Position numbers and translations under genes: made by a program. A stretch of DNA of 64,000 nucleotides from the NCBI RefSeq assembly GCF_003217775.1, contig NZ_QJVJ01000005.1, positions 388,207 through 452,206 of the forward strand, given 5' to 3'. Source of the DNA: Paenibacillus flagellatus. GTDB lineage: Bacteria; Bacillota; Bacilli; Paenibacillales; NBRC-103111. Under the pieces are notes generated by a model that saw nothing but the letters and a program-made list of their open reading frames with translations, had not been told where the DNA came from and did not search any database. Below, in pieces: positions 19,004 through 28,038 of this stretch (positions are counted from its first letter, which is position 1; the number at the start of each line of letters is the position of its first letter).

Positions 19004-19963
19004 TTACGCGTCCAGCTTTTCCGCCGCCCGCAGCTTCGCCGATCTCGCCCGCGGATTCCGCTCCAGCTCCTCGTCGGACGGAACGACGGGCTTTCGGTGC
19101 ACGAGGCGAAGAATCCCCTTTTTTTGACAAACGCACATCGGAAAATCGGGCGGACACGTGCATTTTTCGATAAATTTCGCAAACGCGTGCTTGCAAATCC
19201 GGTCTTCCAGCGAATGAAACGTAATGACGGCCACCCGTCCGCCGGGTGCCAAGCAGGCGATCGACTGCTCGAGCGCGTCCTCGAAGGCGCCCAGCTCGTC
19301 GTTCACGGCGATGCGCAGCGCCTGGAAGCTCCGCTTCGCCGGATGCGGCCCGGTCCGTCTGGCGGCCGCGGGGATCGACTCCTTGATCAGCTCGACGAGC
19401 CGGCCGGTCGTCTCGATCGGAGCGGCCGCGCGGGCTTCGGCTATCGTCTTGGCGATTTTGCGCGAAAACTTCTCCTCGCCGTACTCGAACAAAATGCGCG
19501 CGATATCCTCGGGACTCCACTCGTTGACGATCGTCTTGGCGGTCAGCGGCGAGTCGCGGTCCATCCGCATGTCCAGCTCCGCGTCGTGATTGTAGCTGAA
19601 CCCGCGATCCGCTTCATCCAATTGGGGCGACGATACGCCGAGGTCGAACAAAATGCCGTCCACCTGCGGCACGCCGTCCTTTTTCGGCACGAAGTCCAGG
19701 CCCGCCAGCACTTCGCGCAGACGGCGGAAATTGCTTTTCACGATATGTACGCGTTCCCCGTAAGGGGCCAGCATGATCTTGCCGTTGGCGAGCGCGGCGT
19801 CGTCCTGATCGAAGGCGATCAGCCGGCCGGCCGGACCGAGCTTCGAAGCGATCAGCGAGCTGTGTCCCGCTCCGCCCATCGTGCAATCTACATAAATTCC
19901 GTCGGGCCGTATGTGCAGCGCCTCGACGGACTCTTCCTTCAACACCGTCACATGCTCGAACAA
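19004..19963 (-). CDS. rsmH: 16S rRNA (cytosine-1402 N4) methyltransferase RsmH
   Basis: RsmH (MraW) is an AdoMet-dependent enzyme that methylates C1402 N4 of 16S rRNA. The 319-residue product has the AdoMet loop [13 protein letters not shown], the [18 protein letters not shown] motif, [19 protein letters not shown], and the C-terminal [19 protein letters not shown] motif. The chosen TTG start lies just after GGAGGA and gives the conserved N-terminus FEHVTVL; the longer frame adds residues without conservation. It is the second gene of the cluster. Confidence 0.95.
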   Translation of the reverse strand: MFEHVTVLKEESVEALHIRPDGIYVDCTMGGAGHSSLIASKLGPAGRLIAFDQDDAALANGKIMLAPYGERVHIVKSNFRRLREVLAGLDFVPKKDGVPQVDGILFDLGVSSPQLDEADRGFSYNHDAELDMRMDRDSPLTAKTIVNEWSPEDIARILFEYGEEKFSRKIAKTIAEARAAAPIETTGRLVELIKESIPAAARRTGPHPAKRSFQALRIAVNDELGAFEDALEQSIACLAPGGRVAVITFHSLEDRICKHAFAKFIEKCTCPPDFPMCVCQKKGILRLVHRKPVVPSDEELERNPRARSAKLRAAEKLDA

Positions 19964-20010
19964 GTTGCGTCCTCCACCAGCCGCGGCCGGCATGCGCCGA
20001 AGCTGTTTCT

Positions 20011-20448
20011 CTATAAGTCAAAATTGAAGTCGACGAGCTTCTCCGCAATTTCGTTGAACGACTCTTCCGACTGCTGGAAATAGTTTTCCCAAACCTGCTT
20101 GCTCCAAATCTCCACCCGGTTCGAAACGCCGAGCACGACGCAGTCTTTGTCCAGCTTCGCGTATTCGCACAGCGTGTTCGGGATGTTGATGCGTCCCTGC
20201 TTGTCGAGCTCGCACTCGGTCGCGCCGGAGAAGAAAAACCGGGTGAACGCGCGGGCGTCGGCCTTCATGAGCGGCAAGCTCTTCAGCTTCTGCTCGAGCA
20301 CGGCCCATTCTTCCTTCGGGTAGACGAACAAGCAGTTGTCGAGTCCGCGGGTGACGATGAACTGGGCTCCCAGGGCTTCGCGGAACTTGGCGGGAACGAT
20401 CATCCGACCTTTGTCATCGATCGAGTGCTGATATTCCCCCATGAACAT
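20011..20448 (-). CDS. mraZ: Transcriptional regulator MraZ
   Basis: MraZ is an AbrB-like DNA-binding protein that heads the dcw cluster and controls its own promoter. The 145-residue product carries the duplicated signature: [14 protein letters not shown] near 11-24 and [16 protein letters not shown] near 85-100. The upstream region contains three direct repeats of the type MraZ binds. This is the promoter-proximal gene of the cluster in the window. Confidence 0.96.
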   Translation of the reverse strand: MFMGEYQHSIDDKGRMIVPAKFREALGAQFIVTRGLDNCLFVYPKEEWAVLEQKLKSLPLMKADARAFTRFFFSGATECELDKQGRINIPNTLCEYAKLDKDCVVLGVSNRVEIWSKQVWENYFQQSEESFNEIAEKLVDFNFDL

Positions 20449-20463
20449 CCCTAGGTCTCCCCC

Positions 20464-20493
20464 TTTCCACCACTTTCACCCACTTTTCACCAC
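20464..20493 (-). promoter_or_regulatory. MraZ-box repeats upstream of mraZ
   Basis: Three consecutive 10-bp direct repeats read GTGGTGAAAA, GTGGGTGAAA and GTGGTGGAAA on the minus strand. They are spaced at one helical turn and end about 15 bases before the mraZ start codon. MraZ proteins are known to bind GTGG/TGGG repeats with this spacing, so autoregulation of the dcw cluster is inferred. Confidence 0.75.
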
Positions 20494-20522
20494 TCTGAAT
20501 GGATATTCGTCGCCAACGAATA

Positions 20523-20548
20523 AAATCCTGCCGCAGGCGGCAGGATTT
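20523..20548 (-). terminator. Terminator after the DUF4349 gene
   Basis: Perfect 12-base arms AAATCCTGCCGC/GCGGCAGGATTT are separated by two bases and flanked by an A8 run on one side and TTTTATT on the other. It lies about 30 bases beyond the DUF4349 stop and just upstream of the mraZ promoter region, insulating the dcw cluster. Confidence 0.7.
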
Positions 20549-20577
20549 CGAAAAAAAATATTTCATCCCATTAAATG

Positions 20578-21678
20578 TCAGTCGTCGCTCCCGGTATCGG
20601 CCCGGCTCGCCGATTCGCCTTCCGGAATCCCGTCCGCGTCCCGGTTTTGCAGCCGGATGAGCCGGCTCCGCTCCTCCCGTTCCGCCGCCCGCTTCCGCCG
20701 GCTTCTCCAGACGAGGAAGGCGGGGATGCCGACGACGAGCAGCACGGCCGCGACCGGGAGCGCGGCGGCCAGCGCGATCAGCAGCGCTTGGAAGAAGCCG
20801 ACCACGACACCCGCACCCCCGCCGAGCGCCTTCGACAGCTTGCCGGCGAAGCCGTCCTCGACGTTTTCGCTCGCCGCCTTCGCTTTCTCGATCTTCTGGT
20901 ACAGCCGGATTTCGATCGTGGAATAAGCGACGTTTTGCTCCAAATATCGCATGCGCCCCTTGATCTGTTCGATTTGCGCCTGGACGCTGCCGAGCTGGCT
21001 CGAAAACGCGACGAGCTCGTCGCTCTTGGTCGCCTTCTCCATAAACGAGAGAAGCCTCGCCTCCTCCGTCTCCTTCGCCTTGAGGCGCGAGGACAGGTCG
21101 ACGTACTCCTCGGTCACGTCCTGCCCCTGGACGCTGCGCTGGATCGATTTCGGCTTCATCTTCTCCAGATCGGCGAGAAAGCCGGTGAAGCCGTTCGAGG
21201 GCACTTTTACGACAAGCGTGCCGCTCTGCTCGTAATCGGTCCGATTTTCGGAAAACTGCATCAAGTAGCCGCCGGACAAATGGATCAAGTTGTTGATGTC
21301 CGTATGGGCGGCTCCGTAATCGGTCACTTCCATCGTCACGTTCGCTTTGTAAATGATTTGACGGGCCGGCGCGGCTTCCGCCATGTCGACGACGGAGCCG
21401 CCCGGCGGCTGCGCCCCCGCTCCTGCGCCCGACTGCGGCTTCTCCGCGGCGGCCGCTCCTTCCGACTTCGCGTCCTGCTTGGCTGCGGTTCCCGGCGCGG
21501 CTTGATCCGCCGCGCGGTTAGCGACCGACTGCTGCGCCGCCGACGCTTGCGGCGCCGATGCGTCCGCCCCGCTCGACGTCTTGTCTTCGCTCGAGCCGCA
21601 GCCCGCCAATGCGCCGAGCAGCAGCGCGCATGCCGCCGTCGCGGCGAGCTTTTGCCTTCCTCCGATTGTCCGTTTCAA
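20578..21678 (-). CDS. DUF4349 family lipoprotein
   Basis: The 366-residue product is an exported lipoprotein of unknown function. A signal peptide ends in the lipobox LAGC (near residue 26), followed by a low-complexity Ala/Ser/Gln-rich linker. The DUF4349 domain (RQIIYKANVTMEVTDY onward) contains a coiled-coil segment around LGSVQAQIEQIKGRM. A C-terminal membrane helix (about 310-340) and a charged arginine-rich tail complete it. Family members are often anchored twice, by lipid and helix. The start is TTG after a G-rich site. It stands alone, with its own terminator. Confidence 0.85.
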   Translation of the reverse strand: MKRTIGGRQKLAATAACALLLGALAGCGSSEDKTSSGADASAPQASAAQQSVANRAADQAAPGTAAKQDAKSEGAAAAEKPQSGAGAGAQPPGGSVVDMAEAAPARQIIYKANVTMEVTDYGAAHTDINNLIHLSGGYLMQFSENRTDYEQSGTLVVKVPSNGFTGFLADLEKMKPKSIQRSVQGQDVTEEYVDLSSRLKAKETEEARLLSFMEKATKSDELVAFSSQLGSVQAQIEQIKGRMRYLEQNVAYSTIEIRLYQKIEKAKAASENVEDGFAGKLSKALGGGAGVVVGFFQALLIALAAALPVAAVLLVVGIPAFLVWRSRRKRAAEREERSRLIRLQNRDADGIPEGESASRADTGSDD

Positions 21679-21815
21679 GACAATCCCCCCTTCGATCCGA
21701 TCGTTTCTCGATCAGACGGCCCCTCCGGAAAAGAAGAAGCGCCGTCAACTCCTAAACGGAGCTAACGACGCCCGTGTTGCAACATTCGGGTACGAAACGA
21801 AATTTTTTCCAGCGG

Positions 21816-22595
21816 TTACGCCTTGAGGCGGTACTCGGCTTTGTATTCGCGGTATTGCGGATTTTCGCCGCAAATCATGAGCCCCTGTCCCCAATTGACG
21901 TGATCGTCGTTCGTCGGCGGATCGGACGGATCCCGGTACTGGAACAGGACGTTGCGGCGCGGACGGTCGCTCCGGTTCACGTCCGAGCCGTGGATCGTCA
22001 AGTAATTGAAAAACAGCACGTCTCCCGCTTGCGCCGGACAAGGGGTCGCCGACGACAACGGATAGTCCCGGTGATCCAAATAGTGCCGGCCGACGTGCGG
22101 AATCGGCCCGAGCTTGTGGCTGCCGGGGATGACGCACAGGCAGCCGTTGTCCATGTCGGCGTCGTCCATATGGACGCTCGCGGCCATCATCGTATGGTTC
22201 GCGTGCGGAAAGTACGGATGGTCTTGGTGGAGCGGGAACGCGGCGCCCTTCTCCGGCGGCTTCACGAGCATTTTGGAATGATGCAGCTGCACGTTCGGGC
22301 CGATCAGCTTCGAGACGATCGCCGTCATATTCGGGTGGCATACCGCCCGGGTGAATGCGGCGTCCTGATAATGGACGTCGTGGAACCCTTTCAGGACGAG
22401 CTTCTTCAGCTCCTCCGGAGGCAAATAGTCGCCCTGCCACGTATGGCTTTGGGCGACGTTTTTCGCTTTGGCCGCCCGGTCGACGATGCCGTCGACGGCT
22501 CGCCGCATCTCCTCAACCTCTTCGCGGGAAAAGACGCCTTTGACGAGCAAATAGCCGGTATCCTTGTAAAATTGTACATCGTCTGCTTTAATCAT
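21816..22595 (-). CDS. Phytanoyl-CoA dioxygenase (PhyH) family protein
   Basis: This is a putative Fe(II)/2-oxoglutarate-dependent dioxygenase of 259 residues. The metal triad is visible as HQD (PLHQDHPYFPH) and the distal histidine in TIHGSDVNRS, followed by the 2-oxoglutarate-binding arginine region (RPRRNVLFQYRD). The substrate cannot be named; bacterial relatives hydroxylate small metabolites. The ATG at 22595 fits the family start (MIKADDVQFYKDTGY). It is transcribed away from an AraC-type regulator across about 130 bases, so that regulator is its likely controller. Confidence 0.87.
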   Translation of the reverse strand: MIKADDVQFYKDTGYLLVKGVFSREEVEEMRRAVDGIVDRAAKAKNVAQSHTWQGDYLPPEELKKLVLKGFHDVHYQDAAFTRAVCHPNMTAIVSKLIGPNVQLHHSKMLVKPPEKGAAFPLHQDHPYFPHANHTMMAASVHMDDADMDNGCLCVIPGSHKLGPIPHVGRHYLDHRDYPLSSATPCPAQAGDVLFFNYLTIHGSDVNRSDRPRRNVLFQYRDPSDPPTNDDHVNWGQGLMICGENPQYREYKAEYRLKA

Positions 22596-22727
22596 CGTAA
22601 CGGACCGCTCCTTCGGTTTGATGGTGAAAGGGCTTAACTTGCCTTGATTATAAGCTTCCGCGTACGCCGTTGTATTTGCCGTTATCGGCCTCGCATTTGT
22701 ACAATTCGGACAGGATGTGATGAATGC

Positions 22728-23672
22728 ATGTTCCGATTCGATCCGGACCGCGCCTTGTCGCTGCTGGACGCGTACGCCTTGCGCCCGGGGGATAGCCGAC
22801 TCGGCTTTGCGGTTCATTATTGGGGAATCACGCCCCGCCACTACGATAACCCGGTTCACAAGCATTCGTTTTACGAAATATGCTACGTGCTGGACGGCAC
22901 CGGCTCGTATATGGACGACGGGCATTGGCATCCGCTCGGACCGGGCACGCTGTTCTGCTCGCGTCCCGGCGTCCTTCACCAAATTCGCAGCGAAGCCGGC
23001 ATGTATTTGCTGTTCGTGGCGTTCGAGGTCGACGAGCGCGTATCCGATCCCGGCGCGGTGCGGACGTACCGGTCGCTGCGGGCCACGGACCGCATCGTGC
23101 TTCCCGATGCGGACACCGTCTCCGCCGCGCTGCTATGGCGGTCGCTCATGCTTATGCTGGAGCGGCCTCCCGGCTTGCGGGAGAGCGCCTTGGCCGGGAC
23201 CGCCTTCGCGCTGCTGCTTTCGTTTCGCGACGCATTCCGCGCGTCGGACGAAGACGAAGGCGGGGATCCGGGCGACGTCCCGCTTCGCAAGTCGGCTCAC
23301 CAATTGCTGAACCGGGCTCTCGTGTTCATCAAGGACAACTTGTCCCAGCCGCTTGCGCTGGAGACGGTCGCGCGATACTTGCACGTGTCCGGGAGGCATT
23401 TGTCGCGCCTGTTCGCACGGGAGCTCGGCCTCAGTTACGTCCACTACGTCCGACGGGAACGAATCCGTCACGCGACGGAGCTGCTCGACTATACGGACAT
23501 GACCGTCCAGCAGGTGGCCGACGCCGCGGGCTTCGCCTCGGTCCATTACTTCACGCGCGTCTTCGCACGGGAAACCGGCTGCCCGCCGGGCAAGTACCGG
23601 CAGCGCGGGCGCAGCGGAGGCGACGGGGACGGTGCCGCGGCCCCTTTGCCTGTTCGGCGCGAACGCGTATAA
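22728..23672 (+). CDS. AraC-family transcriptional regulator
   Basis: The 314-residue product has an N-terminal cupin-type sensing domain (HKHSFYEICYVLDGTG with a beta-barrel pattern). The C-terminal double helix-turn-helix carries LALETVARYLHVSGRHLSRLF and VQQVADAAGFASVHYFTRVF. It lies divergently next to the PhyH dioxygenase gene and probably controls it in response to a small ligand, which is inference. The start at 22728 is chosen because the conserved part begins there; the ribosome site (AGGA) is weak. The 22596-22727 gap holds both promoters, but I could not place them with confidence. Confidence 0.88.
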   Translation: MFRFDPDRALSLLDAYALRPGDSRLGFAVHYWGITPRHYDNPVHKHSFYEICYVLDGTGSYMDDGHWHPLGPGTLFCSRPGVLHQIRSEAGMYLLFVAFEVDERVSDPGAVRTYRSLRATDRIVLPDADTVSAALLWRSLMLMLERPPGLRESALAGTAFALLLSFRDAFRASDEDEGGDPGDVPLRKSAHQLLNRALVFIKDNLSQPLALETVARYLHVSGRHLSRLFARELGLSYVHYVRRERIRHATELLDYTDMTVQQVADAAGFASVHYFTRVFARETGCPPGKYRQRGRSGGDGDGAAAPLPVRRERV

Positions 23673-23736
23673 AGTAGGTCCGGATATGGGATACCATCTA
23701 AAGAACGGTAAAAACGGTACGAACCGGAGGTTAGCG

Positions 23737-24069
23737 ATGGAGAAGAAGACGTATTACGTATCGGTGCAGGCCGGAACGGTATTGGAAAACGAAGGGGACG
23801 CCGCTTACGAATTCGAGATTCAAGCGACGGAAGCGGAGCTGGACGATTTGGTCGAGTCGTTCGAGCTGCTGAGCGACTTGGACAACGATTCGGCCGCACG
23901 GGCGCTCAATCCGTTCGAAGATTATTCGCAGGACGAGGAAAACGACAATTACGACATCACGTTGACGCAAATATACCGGAAGCTGTACGACATGGGCACG
24001 GAACAAACGCGGCGAACGATCGCCGGCATGGGCATGATCGGCGAGCAGGAGAAGCCGATCGCCCCTTGA
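23737..24069 (+). CDS. Conserved hypothetical acidic protein
   Basis: A 110-residue soluble, acidic protein that I do not recognise by function. No signal peptide or membrane segment is visible. It starts with MEKKTYYVSVQAGTV, predicted beta-rich, followed by a helical acidic part (ATEAELDDLVESFELL). The ATG has GGAGG six bases upstream, and upstream codons in frame lack a site. It ends just before a strong bidirectional terminator. Its codon use matches its neighbours. Confidence 0.7.
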   Translation: MEKKTYYVSVQAGTVLENEGDAAYEFEIQATEAELDDLVESFELLSDLDNDSAARALNPFEDYSQDEENDNYDITLTQIYRKLYDMGTEQTRRTIAGMGMIGEQEKPIAP

Positions 24070-24113
24070 TGGAGACGGATCGCCTCACGTGTGGCGATAA
24101 ACCGGCTTGAACG

Positions 24114-24149
24114 AAGCAAAGCCCCTTTCCGATGAAAGGGGCTTTGCTT
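24114..24149. terminator. Bidirectional terminator between hypothetical gene and ahcY
   Basis: A perfect 16-bp stem (AAGCAAAGCCCCTTTC and its complement) with a 4-base loop lies between two convergent genes. It serves the plus-strand small gene and the minus-strand ahcY. Confidence 0.85.
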
Positions 24150-24165
24150 CTCCGGACGTGTCCGA

Positions 24166-25434
24166 TCAATGTTCGACCCAGCTGTCCAAGTACGCCTTCT
24201 GCTCGTCGGTCAGCGCGTCGATGCCGATGCCGAGCGATTCCAGCTTGAAGCGGGCGACCTGCTCGTCGAGCTCGTACGGGACGTTGACGACTTTGCTGCC
24301 GATCTCCTTGTAGCGATCGTTCACGTATTTGAGCGACATCGCCTGCAGGGCGAACGTCATATCCATAATTTCCGCCGGATGGCCGTCGCCGGCCGCCAGG
24401 TTGACGAGACGGCCTTCGGCCAGCACGTACACTTTGCGTCCGTCCTTCAGCTCGTACTCCTCGATGTTGCGCCGCACGGTGCGCTTCGAGACGGACCGCG
24501 CCTCGAGCTCCGGCTTGTTGACCTCGACGTCGAAGTGGCCGGCGTTGGACAAGATCGCTCCGTCCTTCATGACGTCGTAGTGCTCGCCGCGGATGACGTC
24601 GCGGTTGCCGGTCACGGTGACGAAGTAGTCGCCGACCTTCGCCGCTTCCACCATCGGCATGACGGCGAAGCCGTCCATGTACGCCTCGACCGCCTTGATG
24701 GCGTCGATCTCGGTGACGATGACGTTGGCGCCGAGACCTTTCGCCCGCATCGCCACGCCTTTGCCGCACCAGCCGTAGCCGACGACGACGACCGTCTTGC
24801 CGGCGACGACGAGGTTCGTCGTCCGGTTGATGCCGTCCCATACGGACTGCCCCGTTCCGTACCGGTTGTCGAACAAATATTTGCAGAACGCGTCGTTGAC
24901 GGCGACCATCGGGAATTTCAGCTGGCCTTCCTTCTCCATCGCCTTCAGGCGAAGAATGCCGGTCGTCGTCTCCTCCGCGCCTCCGCGCACTTGCGCGAGC
25001 AAATCTTGACGCTCCGAGTGCAGGATCGTTACGAGATCGCCGCCGTCGTCGATGATCAGGTCCGGCTTCGTTTCGAGCGTATGAATGAGAAGCTGCTTAT
25101 ACTCTTCCGGGGACGGGTTGTATTTCGCGAATACGGTAATCCCGTCTTCGACAAGCGCCGCGCACACGTCGTCCTGCGTCGACAGCGGGTTGCTGCCCGT
25201 AATCGTCACGTCCGCGCCGCCCGCTTGGACGACCTTGGCCAAGTACGCCGTCTTCGCTTCCAGGTGAAGCGAAATCGCCACTTTCAGCCCTTTGAACGGC
25301 TGCTCCTTCTCGAACCGGTCGCGAATCCGGTTCAATACCGGCATATGGGCGCGTACCCAGTCGATTTTCAGATGGCCGTCCTTCGCCAGCGACGGATCGG
25401 CGATAATGCTGTTTTGCTTCGCGCTTGCGCTCAT
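24166..25434 (-). CDS. ahcY: S-adenosylhomocysteine hydrolase
   Basis: AhcY is an NAD-dependent cytoplasmic enzyme that splits S-adenosylhomocysteine into adenosine and homocysteine, recycling the AdoMet by-product. The 422-residue product has the N-terminal substrate motif [14 protein letters not shown], the AETTTG-like [10 protein letters not shown] segment, the catalytic [18 protein letters not shown] region and the NAD loop [13 protein letters not shown]. It lacks the roughly 40-residue insertion and PDHYRY-type tail of the long bacterial class, matching the shorter thermophile/archaeal-like class. The ATG has GAAGGAGG upstream. It follows bshC by 46 bases and may be co-transcribed with it. 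Confidence 0.96.
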   Translation of the reverse strand: MSASAKQNSIIADPSLAKDGHLKIDWVRAHMPVLNRIRDRFEKEQPFKGLKVAISLHLEAKTAYLAKVVQAGGADVTITGSNPLSTQDDVCAALVEDGITVFAKYNPSPEEYKQLLIHTLETKPDLIIDDGGDLVTILHSERQDLLAQVRGGAEETTTGILRLKAMEKEGQLKFPMVAVNDAFCKYLFDNRYGTGQSVWDGINRTTNLVVAGKTVVVVGYGWCGKGVAMRAKGLGANVIVTEIDAIKAVEAYMDGFAVMPMVEAAKVGDYFVTVTGNRDVIRGEHYDVMKDGAILSNAGHFDVEVNKPELEARSVSKRTVRRNIEEYELKDGRKVYVLAEGRLVNLAAGDGHPAEIMDMTFALQAMSLKYVNDRYKEIGSKVVNVPYELDEQVARFKLESLGIGIDALTDEQKAYLDSWVEH

Positions 25435-25480
25435 CCTTGATAATCCTCCTTCGAGTGATCGGCTTCAGCCGTCCCCATGC

Positions 25481-27115
25481 TCAAAAGTATACTATGCGGT
25501 GACACCCGTCTCGGGACAGGGGCACGTCAATCAATTCGCGGAGCCAACCGTCGCCGTATTTTACGGTATATTGGAACGGGTTGTACACCCGCTCCTGCGG
25601 TTTGCCCAGCGGCAGCACCGACAGCCGGATCCGCTCCCACTGCCGCAGCGCCGAATCGTGCTGCGTCCGGAATGCGTCCGCCGTCTTCGTCTGCAAAAAT
25701 TCGATCTGCTCGACGATCTTTTGCCGGTTCGTCTCGGACAGCTTGCGCAAGCCCGGGTTGATGCCGGACACCGTCTCGACGACCGGGTCGTACAGCGCCG
25801 CGAACTTCGCCTTCGTCTCGGCGAACAGCTCCTCGACCTGCAGCGAGCCTTGCGCCTTCAACCATTCGTCCTGCTTCTCGTCGAGCCGGCTGACGACGTC
25901 GTCGAAGCCGAGACCGAACTTGCCCATCTGCTTCTGAACCGTCCCTTCGAGCAGCGTGAACTCGTATCTCGGCACGACGATCGGCATTCGCATGCCGAAC
26001 AGCGCGAAGGCGCCGCGCAGCAATCCCCAATAAGCGATTTCCGACGGACCGAGAACGGCGGACAGCACCGGGAACAAGTAATCCTGCATGAGCGGGCGCG
26101 TCATGACGTTGTTGCTCAGCCGCTCGGGCTCGCGCTCCGCCAGCTCGGCCAATTCGCCGGCCGTAAACGACACGTTTCCTTTGCGGTCCGCGAACGTATC
26201 CCCGCTCCGGTGCAACAGCAGCCGCTCGCCGCGTTCGTACGCGAACAGGTGCGCCTGCTCGGGAGCGAGCTCCACCTGCGCCGCGTAACCCGCTTCGGCC
26301 AGCCGCTCCTTCGCTTCCAGGAGAGCGGCGCTCAGCTCGCTCTGGCGGGCGACGATCGGCCGGAACATGCCCGACTCGAGCTTCCGCAAGGAAGCGTCGT
26401 CCGAATCGACGAAGACGAGCCCGTATTCGCCGAACAGCCATGCAAGCGTCCGGGCGAACTGGTCCGAGAGCGTGTCCGATTCGGCCGCGATCGCCCGCAG
26501 CCGCTCCATCAGCCCGGCCTTGAATTCCGTGTTCATGAGCGATCGCTCCAGCTGGTCGAGCGCGTCGTCCCACGCTTCCCGTGGAACGCTCCATCGGCTT
26601 ACCGACGTCTTCACGTCGGGCGCCGCGTTCAGCTTGATTTTTTGCACCGCGAGCGAATCGGTCAGCACATACGTATGGTTGACCTCGTCCGTATCGTGAT
26701 CCTCGCCGGCGATCCAGAAGACGGGTACGACCGTTCGGCCCAGCCGCTCGGACGCTTGACGCGCTTCGACGAGGATCGTGATCGCCTTATAGAGCACGAG
26801 CAGCGGCCCGGTGAACAGGCCGGCCTGCTGGCCTCCGGCGACGACGAGCGTGCGGCGGTCGCGCAGCGCCTCGATATGCGCCGTCGCGTTCGCTCCCGTA
26901 TTGCCGATTTTCCCGTTGTAGGCGAGCAGCGCTTGGACGAGGCCGTCCCGGTCGGCTTGCGGCCTTCCGTCGCGATCGAGCCACGCGGCGCGCTCCCGCT
27001 CGCTTCCTTCCTCCCACGGATTGTACTCGTAGAAGGGGGAGACGGAAGCGAATTGGTCTATGTAATCCCGAGTAAGGGGCTGACCGGGCGCCCATCGGAA
27101 ACGTTCCACTTTCAT
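25481..27115 (-). CDS. bshC: Bacillithiol biosynthesis cysteine-adding enzyme BshC
   Basis: BshC is the putative ligase that adds cysteine to GlcN-malate in the last step of bacillithiol synthesis. The 544-residue product has the nucleotide-binding-like motif VVAGGQQAGLFTGPL and VVPVFWIAGEDHDTDEVNH, a long coiled-coil segment in the C-terminal half, and the expected length. The ATG at 27115 follows CGGAGGG. In Bacilli bshC usually sits immediately before mraZ; here seven genes, including ahcY, intervene. The bacillithiol genes bshA and bshB are not in the window. Confidence 0.94.
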   Translation of the reverse strand: MKVERFRWAPGQPLTRDYIDQFASVSPFYEYNPWEEGSERERAAWLDRDGRPQADRDGLVQALLAYNGKIGNTGANATAHIEALRDRRTLVVAGGQQAGLFTGPLLVLYKAITILVEARQASERLGRTVVPVFWIAGEDHDTDEVNHTYVLTDSLAVQKIKLNAAPDVKTSVSRWSVPREAWDDALDQLERSLMNTEFKAGLMERLRAIAAESDTLSDQFARTLAWLFGEYGLVFVDSDDASLRKLESGMFRPIVARQSELSAALLEAKERLAEAGYAAQVELAPEQAHLFAYERGERLLLHRSGDTFADRKGNVSFTAGELAELAEREPERLSNNVMTRPLMQDYLFPVLSAVLGPSEIAYWGLLRGAFALFGMRMPIVVPRYEFTLLEGTVQKQMGKFGLGFDDVVSRLDEKQDEWLKAQGSLQVEELFAETKAKFAALYDPVVETVSGINPGLRKLSETNRQKIVEQIEFLQTKTADAFRTQHDSALRQWERIRLSVLPLGKPQERVYNPFQYTVKYGDGWLRELIDVPLSRDGCHRIVYF

Positions 27116-27188
27116 CCGGCAACCCTCCGTCTGCATGCGTACGATAGCGTAAAGCTACTTCCGATTGTACACGTAAGGGCCCCGTTCG

Positions 27189-27605
27189 TCAAAGCGTCCG
27201 GCGACGTTCCCGGCTTTTCCCGATGCCCTTGATCAACGCCGGGATATAGAAGCACGGATAGAGCAGGAGATACAAATTCGGAATCCACCACGAGACGTCG
27301 AAATCGAGCCGGATGCTCCAGAACGAAATCGCCTGCAGCCCGGAGCAAAACGTCAGCGCAAGCGACAGCAGCGCCCAACGCTCCCAAGACGCGCTCCCCC
27401 GTTTCCAGGCGTACAGGCTGGCGAAGCCCGTGGCCGAGATGAACAGGTCGAGCGGAAAAAACGACCAATTCCATGCGACCAATACCGGATTCCGGTAGTC
27501 GCTGTACAAATAGTCGGCGGGAATCAGCTTCAACGCCGTTACGAGCCAGTACAGGACGAACCCGACGTCCGTCACCCAAAACCAAATGCGCAGCGAGCGC
27601 GCCAT
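27189..27605 (-). CDS. yvaD: YvaD-like DUF5360 membrane protein
   Basis: The 138-residue integral membrane protein has four predicted helices (WVTDVGFVLYWLVTAL, WSFFPLDLFISATGF, ALLSLALTFCSGLQA and LYLLLYPCFYIPAL). It resembles B. subtilis YvaD, whose function is unknown. In B. subtilis it lies with an SMR transporter and a TetR regulator, and the same three-gene order is present here. The ATG at 27605 follows GAGGGGA. It starts ten bases after the SMR gene ends. Confidence 0.75.
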   Translation of the reverse strand: MARSLRIWFWVTDVGFVLYWLVTALKLIPADYLYSDYRNPVLVAWNWSFFPLDLFISATGFASLYAWKRGSASWERWALLSLALTFCSGLQAISFWSIRLDFDVSWWIPNLYLLLYPCFYIPALIKGIGKSRERRRTL

Positions 27606-27615
27606 CGGCTTCCCC

Positions 27616-27990
27616 TCACTTTCCGGCCGCATCGGCTTGCGCCGGCTCTGGCGGAGACGCGGAACCATGCCCGTCCCCGCTCATTTGCAGGCCGACGACG
27701 CCCGCGACGATCAGTATAATGAACAGCGCCTTGCGCCAATGAAACGATTCGTGAAACCACAGCGCGCCGATGACCGAGATGGCGGCGATGCCGACGCCGG
27801 ACCAGATCGCGTAAGCGGTGCTCACCTCGATTTTTTTGAGCGCCATCGTGAGCGACGAGAAGCTGGTCAAGTAAAAGACGATCATCAGGGCGGACGGCAA
27901 AGGACGCGTAAACCCTTGCGCCAGCTTCATCGACGTCGTGCCCGCCACCTCGAGCACGATCGCCGCGGCCAAGTACAGCCAAGCATTCAT
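27616..27990 (-). CDS. yvaE: Small multidrug resistance (SMR) efflux protein
   Basis: This is a proton-driven exporter of small cationic compounds, working as a dimer in the membrane. The 124-residue product has four transmembrane helices, the essential membrane glutamate in helix 1 (AIVLEVAGT, Glu14) and the family segment AYAIWSGVGIAAISVIGAL. It has an unusual polar Ala/Pro-rich C-terminal tail of about 18 residues. The ATG has AAAGGAGG upstream. The operon order TetR-SMR-YvaD matches yvaFED, so control by the upstream repressor is likely. Confidence 0.92.
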   Translation of the reverse strand: MNAWLYLAAAIVLEVAGTTSMKLAQGFTRPLPSALMIVFYLTSFSSLTMALKKIEVSTAYAIWSGVGIAAISVIGALWFHESFHWRKALFIILIVAGVVGLQMSGDGHGSASPPEPAQADAAGK

Positions 27991-28038
27991 AACCTTTCCT
28001 CCTTTAATATAAGGACTTGTTCCGCCGCCAGGCGGCCG

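Noticed and set aside
25435..25480. An SAM or SAH riboswitch upstream of ahcY
   Set aside because: The gap from bshC is only 46 bases and shows only a ribosome site, too short for either riboswitch.
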